Assembly: GCA_040218415.1 (NCBI GenBank)
Contig: JAVJRN010000072.1
Span: forward strand, 1-64,000
Direction of reading: 5' to 3'
Length of the DNA stretch: 64,000 nt
From: JAVJRN01 sp040218415
GTDB lineage: Bacteria > Bacteroidota > Bacteroidia > Cytophagales > Cyclobacteriaceae
Positions 8,854-17,610 of this stretch are shown here, piece by piece. The notes beneath the pieces were generated by a model that had not been told where the DNA came from, did not search any database, and saw nothing but the letters and a program-made list of their open reading frames with translations. The position numbers were made by a program, and so were the translations under genes. Numbering within the stretch: the stretch's first letter is position 1; every line of letters begins with the position of its first letter.

Positions 8854-11025
8854 TTGGAAAGATTTTATACACTAATTGCCATTGTCGGTTTGTGCACAAT
8901 ACAGGCCTGTAATAGCACTAAAAATGAAAATGAGTTCATGATGGAAACAGATGCGCCAATAGCAATAAAGGCCGATTCAATTCTAAAGCAACACGGGAAA
9001 ACACGTATTGATCATTATTTCTGGATGAGGTTATCAGATGAACAAAAAAGAGCTGAAAACCCTGATGATCAAACGCAACAAGTGTTGGATTATTTGAATT
9101 CTGAGAATGCGTACACCAAAAAGGTGATGTCAAAAACAGAAGTTTTACAGCAAAAATTATATGAAGAAATAGTTGGCAGGATAAAGCTAGTAGATGAATC
9201 TGTACCTTATTTGTCAAATGGCTATTGGTATTATACGAGGTATGAAGAAACTGGAGAGTATCCTATTTACTGCAGAAAAAAGGGATCACTTGAAGCTGAT
9301 GAAGAAGTACTTATCAATGTCAATGAACTGGCTGAAGGTCACGATTATTATGCTGCTGGAGGTTTAAATGTGAGTCCAGATAATAAGATTTTGGCATTTG
9401 CTGAAGATACCTTGAGTAGGAGAATTTATAAAATGAGATTCAAAAATCTAGAAACCGGAGAAATGTTCGCTGATGAGATCGAAAATACTACGGGTGGCGG
9501 TGCTTGGGCCAATGACAATAAGATGTTCTTCTATACTACAAAAAACAAAGTGTCTCTTTTGTCTGAAAAGGTGCATCGGCATAAACTAGGTACTAAAGCA
9601 TCGGAAGATGTAATGGTATATCATGAAAAGGATCCAACGTTTTATATAGGCGTAACCAAATCAAAATCTGATGATTATGTGATGATCTGGAACAGTAGTA
9701 CTTTGGTGAGTGATTATCATGTGCTAGATGCGGACAATCCAACTGGTAAATTCAAGCAATTTATTCCCAGAGATGAAAAGGGGCATGAATATAGCATCGC
9801 CCATTTCGAGGATAAATTTTATATTGTGACTAATTGGGATGCCACTAATTTCAGATTAATGGAAACACCAGTCAATGCTACAGGTCAAGAAAACTGGAAA
9901 GAAGTTATTCCTCATAGAAGTGATGTATTGCTTGAAGGCATTGAATTGTTTAATAATTTCATGGTCATTGACGAAAGATCCAATGGGCTTAAAAACCTTA
10001 GAATCATTGATCAATCATCGGGAGATGAGCATTATCTCGATTTTGGAGAACCGGCATACAACGCCTATATTTCAACAAATGCAGAATTTAATACTGACAT
10101 TCTCCGCTTTGGATATACTTCGATGACTACCCCCACTTCTACATTTGATTACAATATGAAGACAAAGGAGAAAGAACTGATGAAACAACAGGAAGTGGTA
10201 GGTGGTCATAATCCTGATGATTTTACCACAGAACGAATATGGGCAACAGCACGAGATGGAGTAAAAGTGCCAATTTCTATTGTATACAAAAAAGGATTTG
10301 AGAAAAATGGAAAGGGACCTCTATTGCAATATGGATATGGGTCTTATGGTTCTACTGTCGATGCTAGCTTTAGTTCTGTTAGGTTAAGCTTGATCAATAG
10401 AGGATTTGCTGTAGCAATAGCACATGTAAGAGGTGGCCAATTAATGGGGAGAAATTGGTATGAAGATGGAAAGATGTTCAAAAAACAGAACACTTTTAAC
10501 GATTTTGTGGACTGTTCTAAATACCTCATTGAACAAGGATATACCTCGGCGGATCACTTGTATGCGCAAGGTGGCAGTGCTGGTGGTTTATTGATGGGAG
10601 CGGTAGTAAACATGAATCCAGAGCTGTATAATGGCGTTCTGGCGGCAGTACCATTTGTAGACGTAGTTTCTACAATGCTGGACGAGAGTATCCCGTTAAC
10701 GACTAATGAGTTCGATGAATGGGGAAATCCTAAAAATTTGGAATCTTATGAGTATATGATGTCCTATTCTCCATATGACAATGTAGTGAGTCAAGACTAT
10801 CCTAATATGCTCGTTACCACGGGCTTATTCGATTCTCAAGTTCAATATTGGGAGCCCGCTAAATGGGTAGCTAAATTGAGAGACGTGAAAACAGATAACA
10901 ATTTACTTATTATGGATACTGATATGGAAGCCGGTCATGGAGGGGCATCTGGTAGATTTAAAAGATATAAAACCACTGCCTTAGAATACGCTTTCCTTTT
11001 GGCTTTGGAAGGAAATATGGAGTAA
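8854..11025 (+). CDS. Lipoprotein oligopeptidase B-like serine peptidase (S9A)
   Basis: A 723-residue S9 peptidase. With the TTG at 8854 as start, the N-terminus is a lipoprotein signal with lipobox IQAC at residues 16-19; the first downstream ATG would lose it, so TTG is preferred. A beta-propeller region (about 45-450) precedes the hydrolase domain. The nucleophile Ser is in QGGSAGGLLMGA, the Asp is in TTGLFDSQV, and the His is in DMEAGHGG. The domain order and the motif WARDGVKVP fit oligopeptidase B, which cleaves peptides after basic residues; that specificity is inferred. Single-gene unit with its own terminator at 11049. Confidence 0.9.
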   Translation: MERFYTLIAIVGLCTIQACNSTKNENEFMMETDAPIAIKADSILKQHGKTRIDHYFWMRLSDEQKRAENPDDQTQQVLDYLNSENAYTKKVMSKTEVLQQKLYEEIVGRIKLVDESVPYLSNGYWYYTRYEETGEYPIYCRKKGSLEADEEVLINVNELAEGHDYYAAGGLNVSPDNKILAFAEDTLSRRIYKMRFKNLETGEMFADEIENTTGGGAWANDNKMFFYTTKNKVSLLSEKVHRHKLGTKASEDVMVYHEKDPTFYIGVTKSKSDDYVMIWNSSTLVSDYHVLDADNPTGKFKQFIPRDEKGHEYSIAHFEDKFYIVTNWDATNFRLMETPVNATGQENWKEVIPHRSDVLLEGIELFNNFMVIDERSNGLKNLRIIDQSSGDEHYLDFGEPAYNAYISTNAEFNTDILRFGYTSMTTPTSTFDYNMKTKEKELMKQQEVVGGHNPDDFTTERIWATARDGVKVPISIVYKKGFEKNGKGPLLQYGYGSYGSTVDASFSSVRLSLINRGFAVAIAHVRGGQLMGRNWYEDGKMFKKQNTFNDFVDCSKYLIEQGYTSADHLYAQGGSAGGLLMGAVVNMNPELYNGVLAAVPFVDVVSTMLDESIPLTTNEFDEWGNPKNLESYEYMMSYSPYDNVVSQDYPNMLVTTGLFDSQVQYWEPAKWVAKLRDVKTDNNLLIMDTDMEAGHGGASGRFKRYKTTALEYAFLLALEGNME

Positions 11026-11048
11026 GAATATTCAATCCGCATGAATTG

Positions 11049-11079
11049 AAAAGCCTTGACGTAGCGTCAAGGCTTTTTT
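11049..11079 (+). terminator. Rho-independent terminator
   Basis: AAGCCTTGACG and CGTCAAGGCTT pair perfectly around a short TAG loop, with six T following. It ends the oligopeptidase transcript. Confidence 0.9.
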
Positions 11080-11182
11080 GTTGGAAAAAATTGAAAAACC
11101 TATACTATCGCTGTGAAAATTATCAAGATTGTGTTTATGGCTAAAATGAAAAATCACAAACACGATTTGAGTCTAAACCCAT

Positions 11183-11220
11183 AAAAAAAGTCAACCCTAA
11201 ATAATTAAGGTTGACTTTTA
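11183..11220. terminator. Bidirectional terminator downstream of floA
   Basis: AAAAGTCAACCTTAATT-like inverted repeat: AAGTCAACCCTAA pairs with TTAAGGTTGACTT, with A-run and T-run on the two sides. It lies just past the floA stop on the minus strand. Confidence 0.75.
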
Positions 11221-11237
11221 ATTCATAATCTTTTTTA

Positions 11238-12266
11238 TTAATCCTTCTTTTTGGTCGTCGAGGACGTTTTTTTACCGGTACCAGCAATTGAAGCTCTCAT
11301 ATCTGTATCTGCCTCAATGTTTTGGAATTTATAGTAATCCATAACTCCCAGATTTCCATTTCTAAATGCTTCAGCAAGTGCCTTTGGAACTTCAGCTTCT
11401 GCTAAAATTACTTTTGCTCTAGCTTCTTGTGCTTTGGCCACCATTTCTTGTTCTTCAGCAACAGCCATGGCTCTTCTTTCTTCTGCTTTAGCTTCTGCCA
11501 CTTTTAAATCGGCGGACGCTTGATCAGTTTGTAGTTTAGCGCCAATATTTGCTCCTACATCTACATCTGCAATATCTATAGAAAGAATTTCAAATGCTGT
11601 ACCTGCGTCCAATCCTCTTTGTAATACGAGTTTGGAGATTTTATCAGGGTTTTCCAACACTTCTTTGTGACTTGCAGCCGAACCTACAGAAGTTACAATT
11701 CCTTCACCTACACGGGCAAGTATGGTATCTTCACCAGCACCACCTACTAATTGTTGTATGTTCGCTCTAATGGTAACTCTTGCTTTTGCGATCAATTGAA
11801 TACCGTCAGCAGCAACTGCTGCAACTGAAGGTGTGTTAATAACTTTAGGGTTTACTGAAATCTGCACGGCCTCAAAAACATCTCGACCTGCAAGATCAAT
11901 CGCGGTTGCTTGCCTAAAAGATAACCCGATATTGGCTTTATCAGCACTAATCAATGCCTTGATGACCTGAGGCACGTTACCTCCTGCTAAATAATGTGTT
12001 TCAAGATCTGATGTTTTTAATTGCCTTTTGGAACCTGAAACTTCTTCAGTAATCATTAATCCCGCTTTAGTTGCGGTTATTAATGAATTGACGATGATTG
12101 AAGGTGGTACTTTCCTTATGCGCATAAATACCAACTCAAGGAGTCCGACACGAACACCTGAGAAAATTGCGGTAATCCATAAATTGATAGGTACGAAGTA
12201 TAGAAATATGAAAAATAAAACTACACCTGCCAGTACCAAGAATATAATTGAAATACTTCCTGCCAT
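11238..12266 (-). CDS. floA: Flotillin-like protein FloA
   Basis: A 342-residue member of the UPF0365/FloA family. These proteins form oligomeric assemblies at the inner membrane and organise functional membrane microdomains. A hydrophobic hairpin covers about residues 5-50, followed by the conserved family segments (SADKANIGLSFRQA, AAVAADGIQLIAKAR, LQRGLDAGTAFEILSIDIADVDVG) and an Ala/Glu-rich coiled coil from about residue 240. It is the last gene of the proS-nfeD-floA operon, 8 bases after the NfeD-like gene, which is its usual partner. Confidence 0.93.
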   Translation of the reverse strand: MAGSISIIFLVLAGVVLFFIFLYFVPINLWITAIFSGVRVGLLELVFMRIRKVPPSIIVNSLITATKAGLMITEEVSGSKRQLKTSDLETHYLAGGNVPQVIKALISADKANIGLSFRQATAIDLAGRDVFEAVQISVNPKVINTPSVAAVAADGIQLIAKARVTIRANIQQLVGGAGEDTILARVGEGIVTSVGSAASHKEVLENPDKISKLVLQRGLDAGTAFEILSIDIADVDVGANIGAKLQTDQASADLKVAEAKAEERRAMAVAEEQEMVAKAQEARAKVILAEAEVPKALAEAFRNGNLGVMDYYKFQNIEADTDMRASIAGTGKKTSSTTKKKD

Positions 12267-12274
12267 TGTTGTGA

Positions 12275-12739
12275 TTATTTGCTTTTAACTGTTATTTGTT
12301 TATTATCAATTTTTGTTATTTGAAGTTCGCTCTTTTCTGTAATATATCCTTCATTTGATTTCACTTCTACAATCTTTTCATTGAAAATAGCTTTACCATA
12401 GGGCTTGAGAGATGATTGTGCTATGCCAAAATCCCCCACTTGAAATTCATTTTTATCTTCATCATTAAAACGGCTGTCGCTCTCTTGACTAAGTGAAAAT
12501 CGCTCCCATGCCTTACTTTTTAACGCATAAATAGTGACCACTGCTCCAAGGCTAACCGCACCCACTAATGTCGCAATTCCGATATTTTGACCAAATTTCT
12601 CAAAAGAAAGATACACGCCATAGGCACCAAATAAAAACCCTGCGATTCCCACAACTGTTGTGCCGGGTACAAAGACGATTTCCACCACAATGAGCGAAAT
12701 TCCTAGAGCAATAAGCGAAATAATTACAAAAACGTCCAT
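12275..12739 (-). CDS. NfeD-like membrane protein, FloA partner
   Basis: A protein of about 154 residues with three or four membrane helices in the first 90 residues (DVFVIISLIALGISLIVVE at the start) and a C-terminal OB-fold of NfeD type (FQVGDFGIAQSSLKPYGKAIF). The reading frame extends upstream into proS, but the ATG at 12739 overlaps the proS stop as TAATG, the typical translational-coupling arrangement, and begins just before the first membrane helix, so it is chosen. Short NfeD proteins like this lack the ClpP-like protease domain and are paired with FloA-type flotillins, as here. Confidence 0.85.
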   Translation of the reverse strand: MDVFVIISLIALGISLIVVEIVFVPGTTVVGIAGFLFGAYGVYLSFEKFGQNIGIATLVGAVSLGAVVTIYALKSKAWERFSLSQESDSRFNDEDKNEFQVGDFGIAQSSLKPYGKAIFNEKIVEVKSNEGYITEKSELQITKIDNKQITVKSK

Positions 12740-14214
12740 TAGTATGATTTTGCGAAAAGTACTCTTTGTTTTGAAGGGTTCCCAGTGAACACGCATTTAC
12801 CTTCCTCAGGTTGAGCGTCTAAGGGAATACATCTGATGGTAGCTTTGGTTTCATTTTTAATTTTATCTTCCGTTTCGGAAGTGCCATCCCAATGCGCATA
12901 TACAAATCCACCTTCTCCACCTATTTGGGATTTAAACTCTTCCCAGGTGTCAACAAATGTGGTCATTTCCTTTTGGAAATTTACTGCTTTGGAATGGATG
13001 TTTTCCTGAATGTCTTTTAAAAGATTGATAATATACTCAGTAGCTTCCGATTGCTGGATAATACTTTTTTCCTTGGTGTCTCTTCTGGCTATTTCAAAAG
13101 TTCCTTTTTCCAAATCTTTAGGACCCACGGCAATTCTAACTGGCACCCCTTTTAATTCATATTCGGCAAACTTCCAGCCAGGCTTATGTGTATCCCTTTT
13201 ATCGAATTGAATATCTATATTTCTTGCTCTGAGTGCTTTTATAAGAGGATCTACCGCTTCAGAGATTGATGCTAGTTCTTCTTCTTTTCTGAAAATAGGA
13301 ACGATTACTACTTGTATAGGTGCGAGATTGGGAGGGAGTACCAATCCATCGTCATCGGAGTGAGCCATTATCAAGGCACCCATTAACCGTGTGCTTACAC
13401 CCCAGGAAGTTCCCCAAACATATTCGTCTTTTCCTTCACGAGTTGCAAATTTAACGTCGAAAGCTTTTGCGAAATTCTGGCCTAAAAAGTGGGAAGTACC
13501 TGCCTGTAGTGCTTTTCCATCCTGCATTAGCGCTTCAATGCAGTACGTATCTACAGCTCCAGCAAATCTTTCATTTTCAGTTTTAACACCTTTGATCACT
13601 GGCAGAGCCATATATTGCTCTGCAAAGGTGGCATATATATCAAGCATTTGTTTTGTTTCCTCTTGAGCCTCTTTTTCTGTGGCATGTGCAGTATGACCTT
13701 CTTGCCAAAGGAATTCGGCAGTGCGTAAAAAGAGACGGGTTCTCATTTCCCATCTTACTACGTTGGCCCACTGGTTGATCAAAAGGGGGAGATCTCTGTA
13801 AGACTGAATCCAATTTTTATAAGAATCCCAAATGACAGTTTCAGAAGTTGGGCGTACGATGAGCTCTTCTTCAAGTTTAGCATCTGGGTCTACGATGACA
13901 CCTCCATTTACTTCATCATTTTTTAATCTGTAATGTGTAACAACGGCACATTCTTTGGCGAAACCTTCCACATGTGATGCTTCTTTGCTGAAAAATGACT
14001 TTGGTATAAATAACGGGAAATAGGCATTTTGATGTCCCGTTTCTTTAAACATTTTATCTAATGTTTGTTGCATTTTTTCCCAGATAGCAAAACCGTAGGG
14101 TTTGATGACCATACAGCCTCGAACCGGCGAATTTTCAGCTAATCCGGCTTTTTTCACCAATTCATTGTACCATAGGGAATAATCCTCAGAACGATTAGGA
14201 ATCGCTTTACTCAT
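12739..14214 (-). CDS. proS: Prolyl-tRNA synthetase, archaeal/eukaryotic-like type
   Basis: A 491-residue class II aminoacyl-tRNA synthetase that charges tRNA-Pro. Motif 2 region is around FLRTAEFLWQEGHTAH; PTSETVIWDSY and GTSHFLGQNFAKAF are further active-site signatures. It lacks the insertion (editing) domain of the long bacterial ProS and has the extra C-terminal domain of the short form, with CIPLDAQPEEGKC near the end. It is first in the operon with the NfeD-like gene (1-base overlap) and floA. Function is certain; the reason for coupling to flotillin genes is unknown. Confidence 0.96.
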   Translation of the reverse strand: MSKAIPNRSEDYSLWYNELVKKAGLAENSPVRGCMVIKPYGFAIWEKMQQTLDKMFKETGHQNAYFPLFIPKSFFSKEASHVEGFAKECAVVTHYRLKNDEVNGGVIVDPDAKLEEELIVRPTSETVIWDSYKNWIQSYRDLPLLINQWANVVRWEMRTRLFLRTAEFLWQEGHTAHATEKEAQEETKQMLDIYATFAEQYMALPVIKGVKTENERFAGAVDTYCIEALMQDGKALQAGTSHFLGQNFAKAFDVKFATREGKDEYVWGTSWGVSTRLMGALIMAHSDDDGLVLPPNLAPIQVVIVPIFRKEEELASISEAVDPLIKALRARNIDIQFDKRDTHKPGWKFAEYELKGVPVRIAVGPKDLEKGTFEIARRDTKEKSIIQQSEATEYIINLLKDIQENIHSKAVNFQKEMTTFVDTWEEFKSQIGGEGGFVYAHWDGTSETEDKIKNETKATIRCIPLDAQPEEGKCVFTGNPSKQRVLFAKSY

Positions 14215-14324
14215 TTTTTAACATTTTTTGGTATAGTAATTGCTTTCTACTAAGCACTTAAGAGTGCAAATATAACTTGAGTATATTCTTAAAGCATTTG
14301 TACCAACATTTAAAATCTACTATT

Positions 14325-15638
14325 ATGAAAGCTTTATCTCGATTTGTCGTTTTTGGTTTATTTCTTTCTTTTTTCATTGTTACTTCTGCCGTTTCTGCAC
14401 AGGAGTATGATGATTTGTATTTCAATGGAAACGATCGAAAAAAGGTGAATTTTGAGAACGGCGTTTCAAATGATTCTCGTGCAACATATGAATCATATGC
14501 CAACAATAATTATAACGCTGATTATTCTACGCATAATGTAAACCCAGATTACATCGCAAGATATAAATCAGGGACAACACAGAATGATTATCAAAATACC
14601 GAGGATAATAAGAATTATAAAACACCGTCAGCATCGACTGTAGATTATTATGTAGATGAAAATCCTCAAGGAACTACAGTCGTAAATAATTACTATGGGA
14701 ACTCCGCTTGGAATAATCCAAATATGGGTTTCGGTGGTGGATTCGGTTATGATCCATTCTTTGGCTGGAACAATGGGTTCAACATGAACGTTGGATTTGG
14801 AAATGTTTGGAATAGTCCATTTGGTGGTTGGAACACTGGTTTTGGCTGGAATACCGGTTTCGGTTGGAATTCAGGTTGGGGCTGGAATAATGGTTGGAAT
14901 ACAGGATGGGGTTGGAATGATCCTTGGTTCTTTGGCGGAAACCGATGGAATGCATGGAATAGCCCATGGGGTGGTGGTTTTGGTTATAATGCTGGTTTTT
15001 ATGATGGATTTCATTCAGGATTATATAGCGGTAATTTTTTAAATAACAGAGAAAGATTACCAATGAGAGCAGTTGTAAATCAAGGTAGATACTCTAGAGG
15101 AGGTGTAGTTTCGGGAGCATCTAGGCTTAATAATAATTCACGTATTTCCTCTGTAGCCTCTACACCAGTTCGAAGCACCACAGACAGGCGAGATTACTCC
15201 TCTACCCAGAATGAATATTATAAAAGAAGCAGAGTAAGCAGCGGTAGAGAGGATGTAAGTTTGTCTAGATCATCTCCATCCACTGCTACGAGCAGTAGAA
15301 CAAGCGCAAACAGAACTGAAGGTTATGCGAGAAATGACAGTCGTGCCGATGCACGAAGTAATACAGCTGCCAATACCAGAAGATATAATACTAGTAATTC
15401 CCGAACCTCTACTAATGAAAGATCGAGCACTTCAAGTAGAAACTATTCTAGCGGTAGAAGTTCTTCTTCAAGTTCGAGATCATTTAATGTGAGTCCTTCG
15501 TCAACGGGAAGCAGCAGATCATCAGGTGGAAGTTCATACAGCAGACCATCAAGCAGTAGCAGATCAAGCGGAGCTACTAGATCATCAAGCGGTGGTAGCA
15601 GGTCTTCATCTGGCTCTTCCAGAAGAGGAGGTAATTGA
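14325..15638 (+). CDS. Secreted low-complexity protein: Trp/Gly/Asn-rich centre, Ser/Arg-rich tail
   Basis: About 437 residues from the ATG at 14325, which begins a clear signal peptide (ALSRFVVFGLFLSFF, cleavage near VSAQ). Residues about 25-125 are Asn/Tyr-rich. Residues about 135-240 are a Gly/Trp/Asn/Phe-rich repeat array with units such as GWNTGF and GWGWNNGWN. The last 150 residues are dominated by Ser and Arg (SSSRSSGGSS-type runs). There are no cysteines in the repeats and no enzyme motif. Such composition suggests an extended surface or matrix protein, but no function is known. It ends just before a barrel protein start at 15662, so the two may be co-transcribed. Confidence 0.8.
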   Translation: MKALSRFVVFGLFLSFFIVTSAVSAQEYDDLYFNGNDRKKVNFENGVSNDSRATYESYANNNYNADYSTHNVNPDYIARYKSGTTQNDYQNTEDNKNYKTPSASTVDYYVDENPQGTTVVNNYYGNSAWNNPNMGFGGGFGYDPFFGWNNGFNMNVGFGNVWNSPFGGWNTGFGWNTGFGWNSGWGWNNGWNTGWGWNDPWFFGGNRWNAWNSPWGGGFGYNAGFYDGFHSGLYSGNFLNNRERLPMRAVVNQGRYSRGGVVSGASRLNNNSRISSVASTPVRSTTDRRDYSSTQNEYYKRSRVSSGREDVSLSRSSPSTATSSRTSANRTEGYARNDSRADARSNTAANTRRYNTSNSRTSTNERSSTSSRNYSSGRSSSSSSRSFNVSPSSTGSSRSSGGSSYSRPSSSSRSSGATRSSSGGSRSSSGSSRRGGN

Positions 15639-15661
15639 TTGAACCAATTAAAAAGCAGAAA

Positions 15662-17194
15662 ATGAAAAGGAGCATATTTATTGCATTAGCGACTTTGTTA
15701 GGATTAAATCTGGAAGCACAAGTGGCTAATGCGCCTTTGGGGTATTATAATGACGCAATTCTCTTCAGTCAAACTTCCATGGGTATGGGCAGTACTGCGA
15801 GAGTTCAAGGAATTGGTGGAGCGCAAGTCTCTTTAGGTGGGGATATGAGTATCATAGCCTCTAATCCTGCCGGCCTTGGTTTCTTCAACAAAAGCGTCTT
15901 TTCATTTACGCCCGCACTGAATTTTAATGAGTCATCATCTCAGTACTTGGGTAATACCACTTCATCTTTCGCGAATGGTTTCAATTTTGCCAATATTGGT
16001 GGTGTTTTTTATTACGGTAATGGTGATTATGTCAACTCTAAGTTTAAGAGAGGTAGTCTAGGTGTATCTATAAATCGAACCAATAATTTTAAAAATGATA
16101 TCAATTACCAAGGTGTAAATGGTCAAAACTCCATCATTGATTCCTATATCAATTCAGCAGGTTTGACCAATCCAGATAATTTGGGAGGTTATGCTTTTGG
16201 GGCATTTGAAAATTATTTGATTGATCCTTTGGTAAATGATAATGGGACATTTATAGGATATGGATCTCCAGTGTTAGGGAATCCGAGACAAATAGAGATA
16301 ATCGAGACTTCTGGTTCCCAATATCAAATCAATTTAGCCTATGGCGCCAATTACAATGATTTTATTTACTTCGGGGCAGGCTTGGGTATAGCGACTGTAA
16401 ATTATTCGCGGAGACGAACATTTACGGAAGATTCTTATGTTTACACGGATAACCAAGGAAATCAAGTAGTTGATGACTTCATTAATTTCACCGAATTGGC
16501 TGATGAATTAAATATTGAAGGAGCTGGTGTTAATGCTAATTTTGGGTTAATAGTGAGGCCAATTCCTTTTGTAACCTTAGGTGTTTCTTATATCACACCT
16601 ACTTATTATGCATTGTCTGATGATAGTGGTTTCAATCAATTTACCTCATGGAATGGAGTTGAATTTATCAATGGTGGCGATACGACGATAATTAACGACA
16701 GAGAGTTTTTGAGCGATATATCAACAAGTGATTATTCGCTTAGAACACCAGGTAGGTTGAATCTTGGAGCAACCTTCTTTTTAGGAAAAATTGGTTTTAT
16801 CACTGGAGATGTGGAATTCGTCGATTATACAAGTTCTCAATTGAAATCTTCAGATTTCGAAGTATTTGCTGATAATCAGGAAATCAATAGTTTATACACG
16901 TCTGTAATGAATTATCGTACTGGTATAGAATTTAGAATTAAAGAGATTCGATTAAGAGGTGGTTATGCTTACCATGCTGATCCATTTGAAAACTCGGCCA
17001 TTGATCTAAGTCGACGTGATGTGTCTTTTGGAGTAGGCTATAGAAATCAGGAATTTTTTGTAGATATGACTGTGGTAAATAGAAGTAATCAAACGCTGTA
17101 CTCTCCTTATTTTTTGGATAATGGAACCCAGCCAGTGGCCGAAATCGACAATAATTCTAACGCTGTTGCGGTAACTCTAGGATTCAACTTTTAG
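15662..17194 (+). CDS. Outer membrane barrel protein, OmpP1/FadL/TodX-like
   Basis: A protein of about 510 residues from the ATG at 15662, the start of a signal peptide (KRSIFIALATLLGLNLEAQ). An in-frame TTG at 15635 overlaps the previous gene but would put a charged leader before the signal, so it is not used. The mature N-terminus carries the features of the FadL-like family in Bacteroidota: GSTARVQGIGGAQVSLGGD followed by NPAGLGFF. Alternating aromatic/polar strands continue to a terminal Phe (VTLGFNF), as expected for insertion by the Bam machinery. Family members move hydrophobic compounds across the outer membrane; the cargo here is unknown. Confidence 0.85.
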   Translation: MKRSIFIALATLLGLNLEAQVANAPLGYYNDAILFSQTSMGMGSTARVQGIGGAQVSLGGDMSIIASNPAGLGFFNKSVFSFTPALNFNESSSQYLGNTTSSFANGFNFANIGGVFYYGNGDYVNSKFKRGSLGVSINRTNNFKNDINYQGVNGQNSIIDSYINSAGLTNPDNLGGYAFGAFENYLIDPLVNDNGTFIGYGSPVLGNPRQIEIIETSGSQYQINLAYGANYNDFIYFGAGLGIATVNYSRRRTFTEDSYVYTDNQGNQVVDDFINFTELADELNIEGAGVNANFGLIVRPIPFVTLGVSYITPTYYALSDDSGFNQFTSWNGVEFINGGDTTIINDREFLSDISTSDYSLRTPGRLNLGATFFLGKIGFITGDVEFVDYTSSQLKSSDFEVFADNQEINSLYTSVMNYRTGIEFRIKEIRLRGGYAYHADPFENSAIDLSRRDVSFGVGYRNQEFFVDMTVVNRSNQTLYSPYFLDNGTQPVAEIDNNSNAVAVTLGFNF

Positions 17195-17610
17195 CAATTC
17201 CTTATATAAATTGGATGACGAAATTGAACTAAAGCGGGTTCTATAAATTTCTTAAAAAAAACATTCCAATTTTGAGCTAGACATTGATTGATTTAAATAC
17301 TACAAGAATACTTTTCGGAAAATATAGCTTGAGCGCAAGTTATTTACTTTGGATTGTTAGGCTCGTCAAGCCTTCTTTGAAATATTATTGTTTGAAGGAA
17401 AAAGGGAATTGATGCGTGTTTAGTTTGTACTTCTTTATACGTTAAGAGACTTGTTTTCTGTCTTTCAAGCAAAATATCCTGTATTCTTGTGGTTCAATAG
17501 CTTTTAGAAAAATCTTTGTTTGATATAGCATTTCTCATTATTTCAAACAGCAAGTTTTGTTTGCTAGTTTCTAAAACGTCGGATTAAATATTTTTGCCAT
17601 TCTTAGGCAC
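17195..17610. other. Intergenic region upstream of tamB
   Basis: About 415 bases with no plausible gene. The only recognisable item is a TATTTTTG element at 17589-17596. There is no clear terminator after the barrel gene and no riboswitch-like structure that I can make out. Confidence 0.5.
17589..17596 (+). promoter_or_regulatory. -7 promoter element upstream of tamB
   Basis: TATTTTTG fits TAnnTTTG. A TTG at 17561-17563 is a possible -33 box, although the 25-base spacing is longer than usual. The implied transcript start is only a few bases before the tamB ATG at 17611. Confidence 0.4.

Noticed and set aside
14325..15638. Ser/Arg-rich tail as a eukaryotic splicing-type RS domain
   Set aside because: The protein has a bacterial signal peptide and no RNA-binding domain; the similarity is only in composition.
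15635..15661. TTG at 15635 as start of the FadL-like protein
   Set aside because: It would put a charged leader in front of a good signal peptide that begins at the ATG at 15662.
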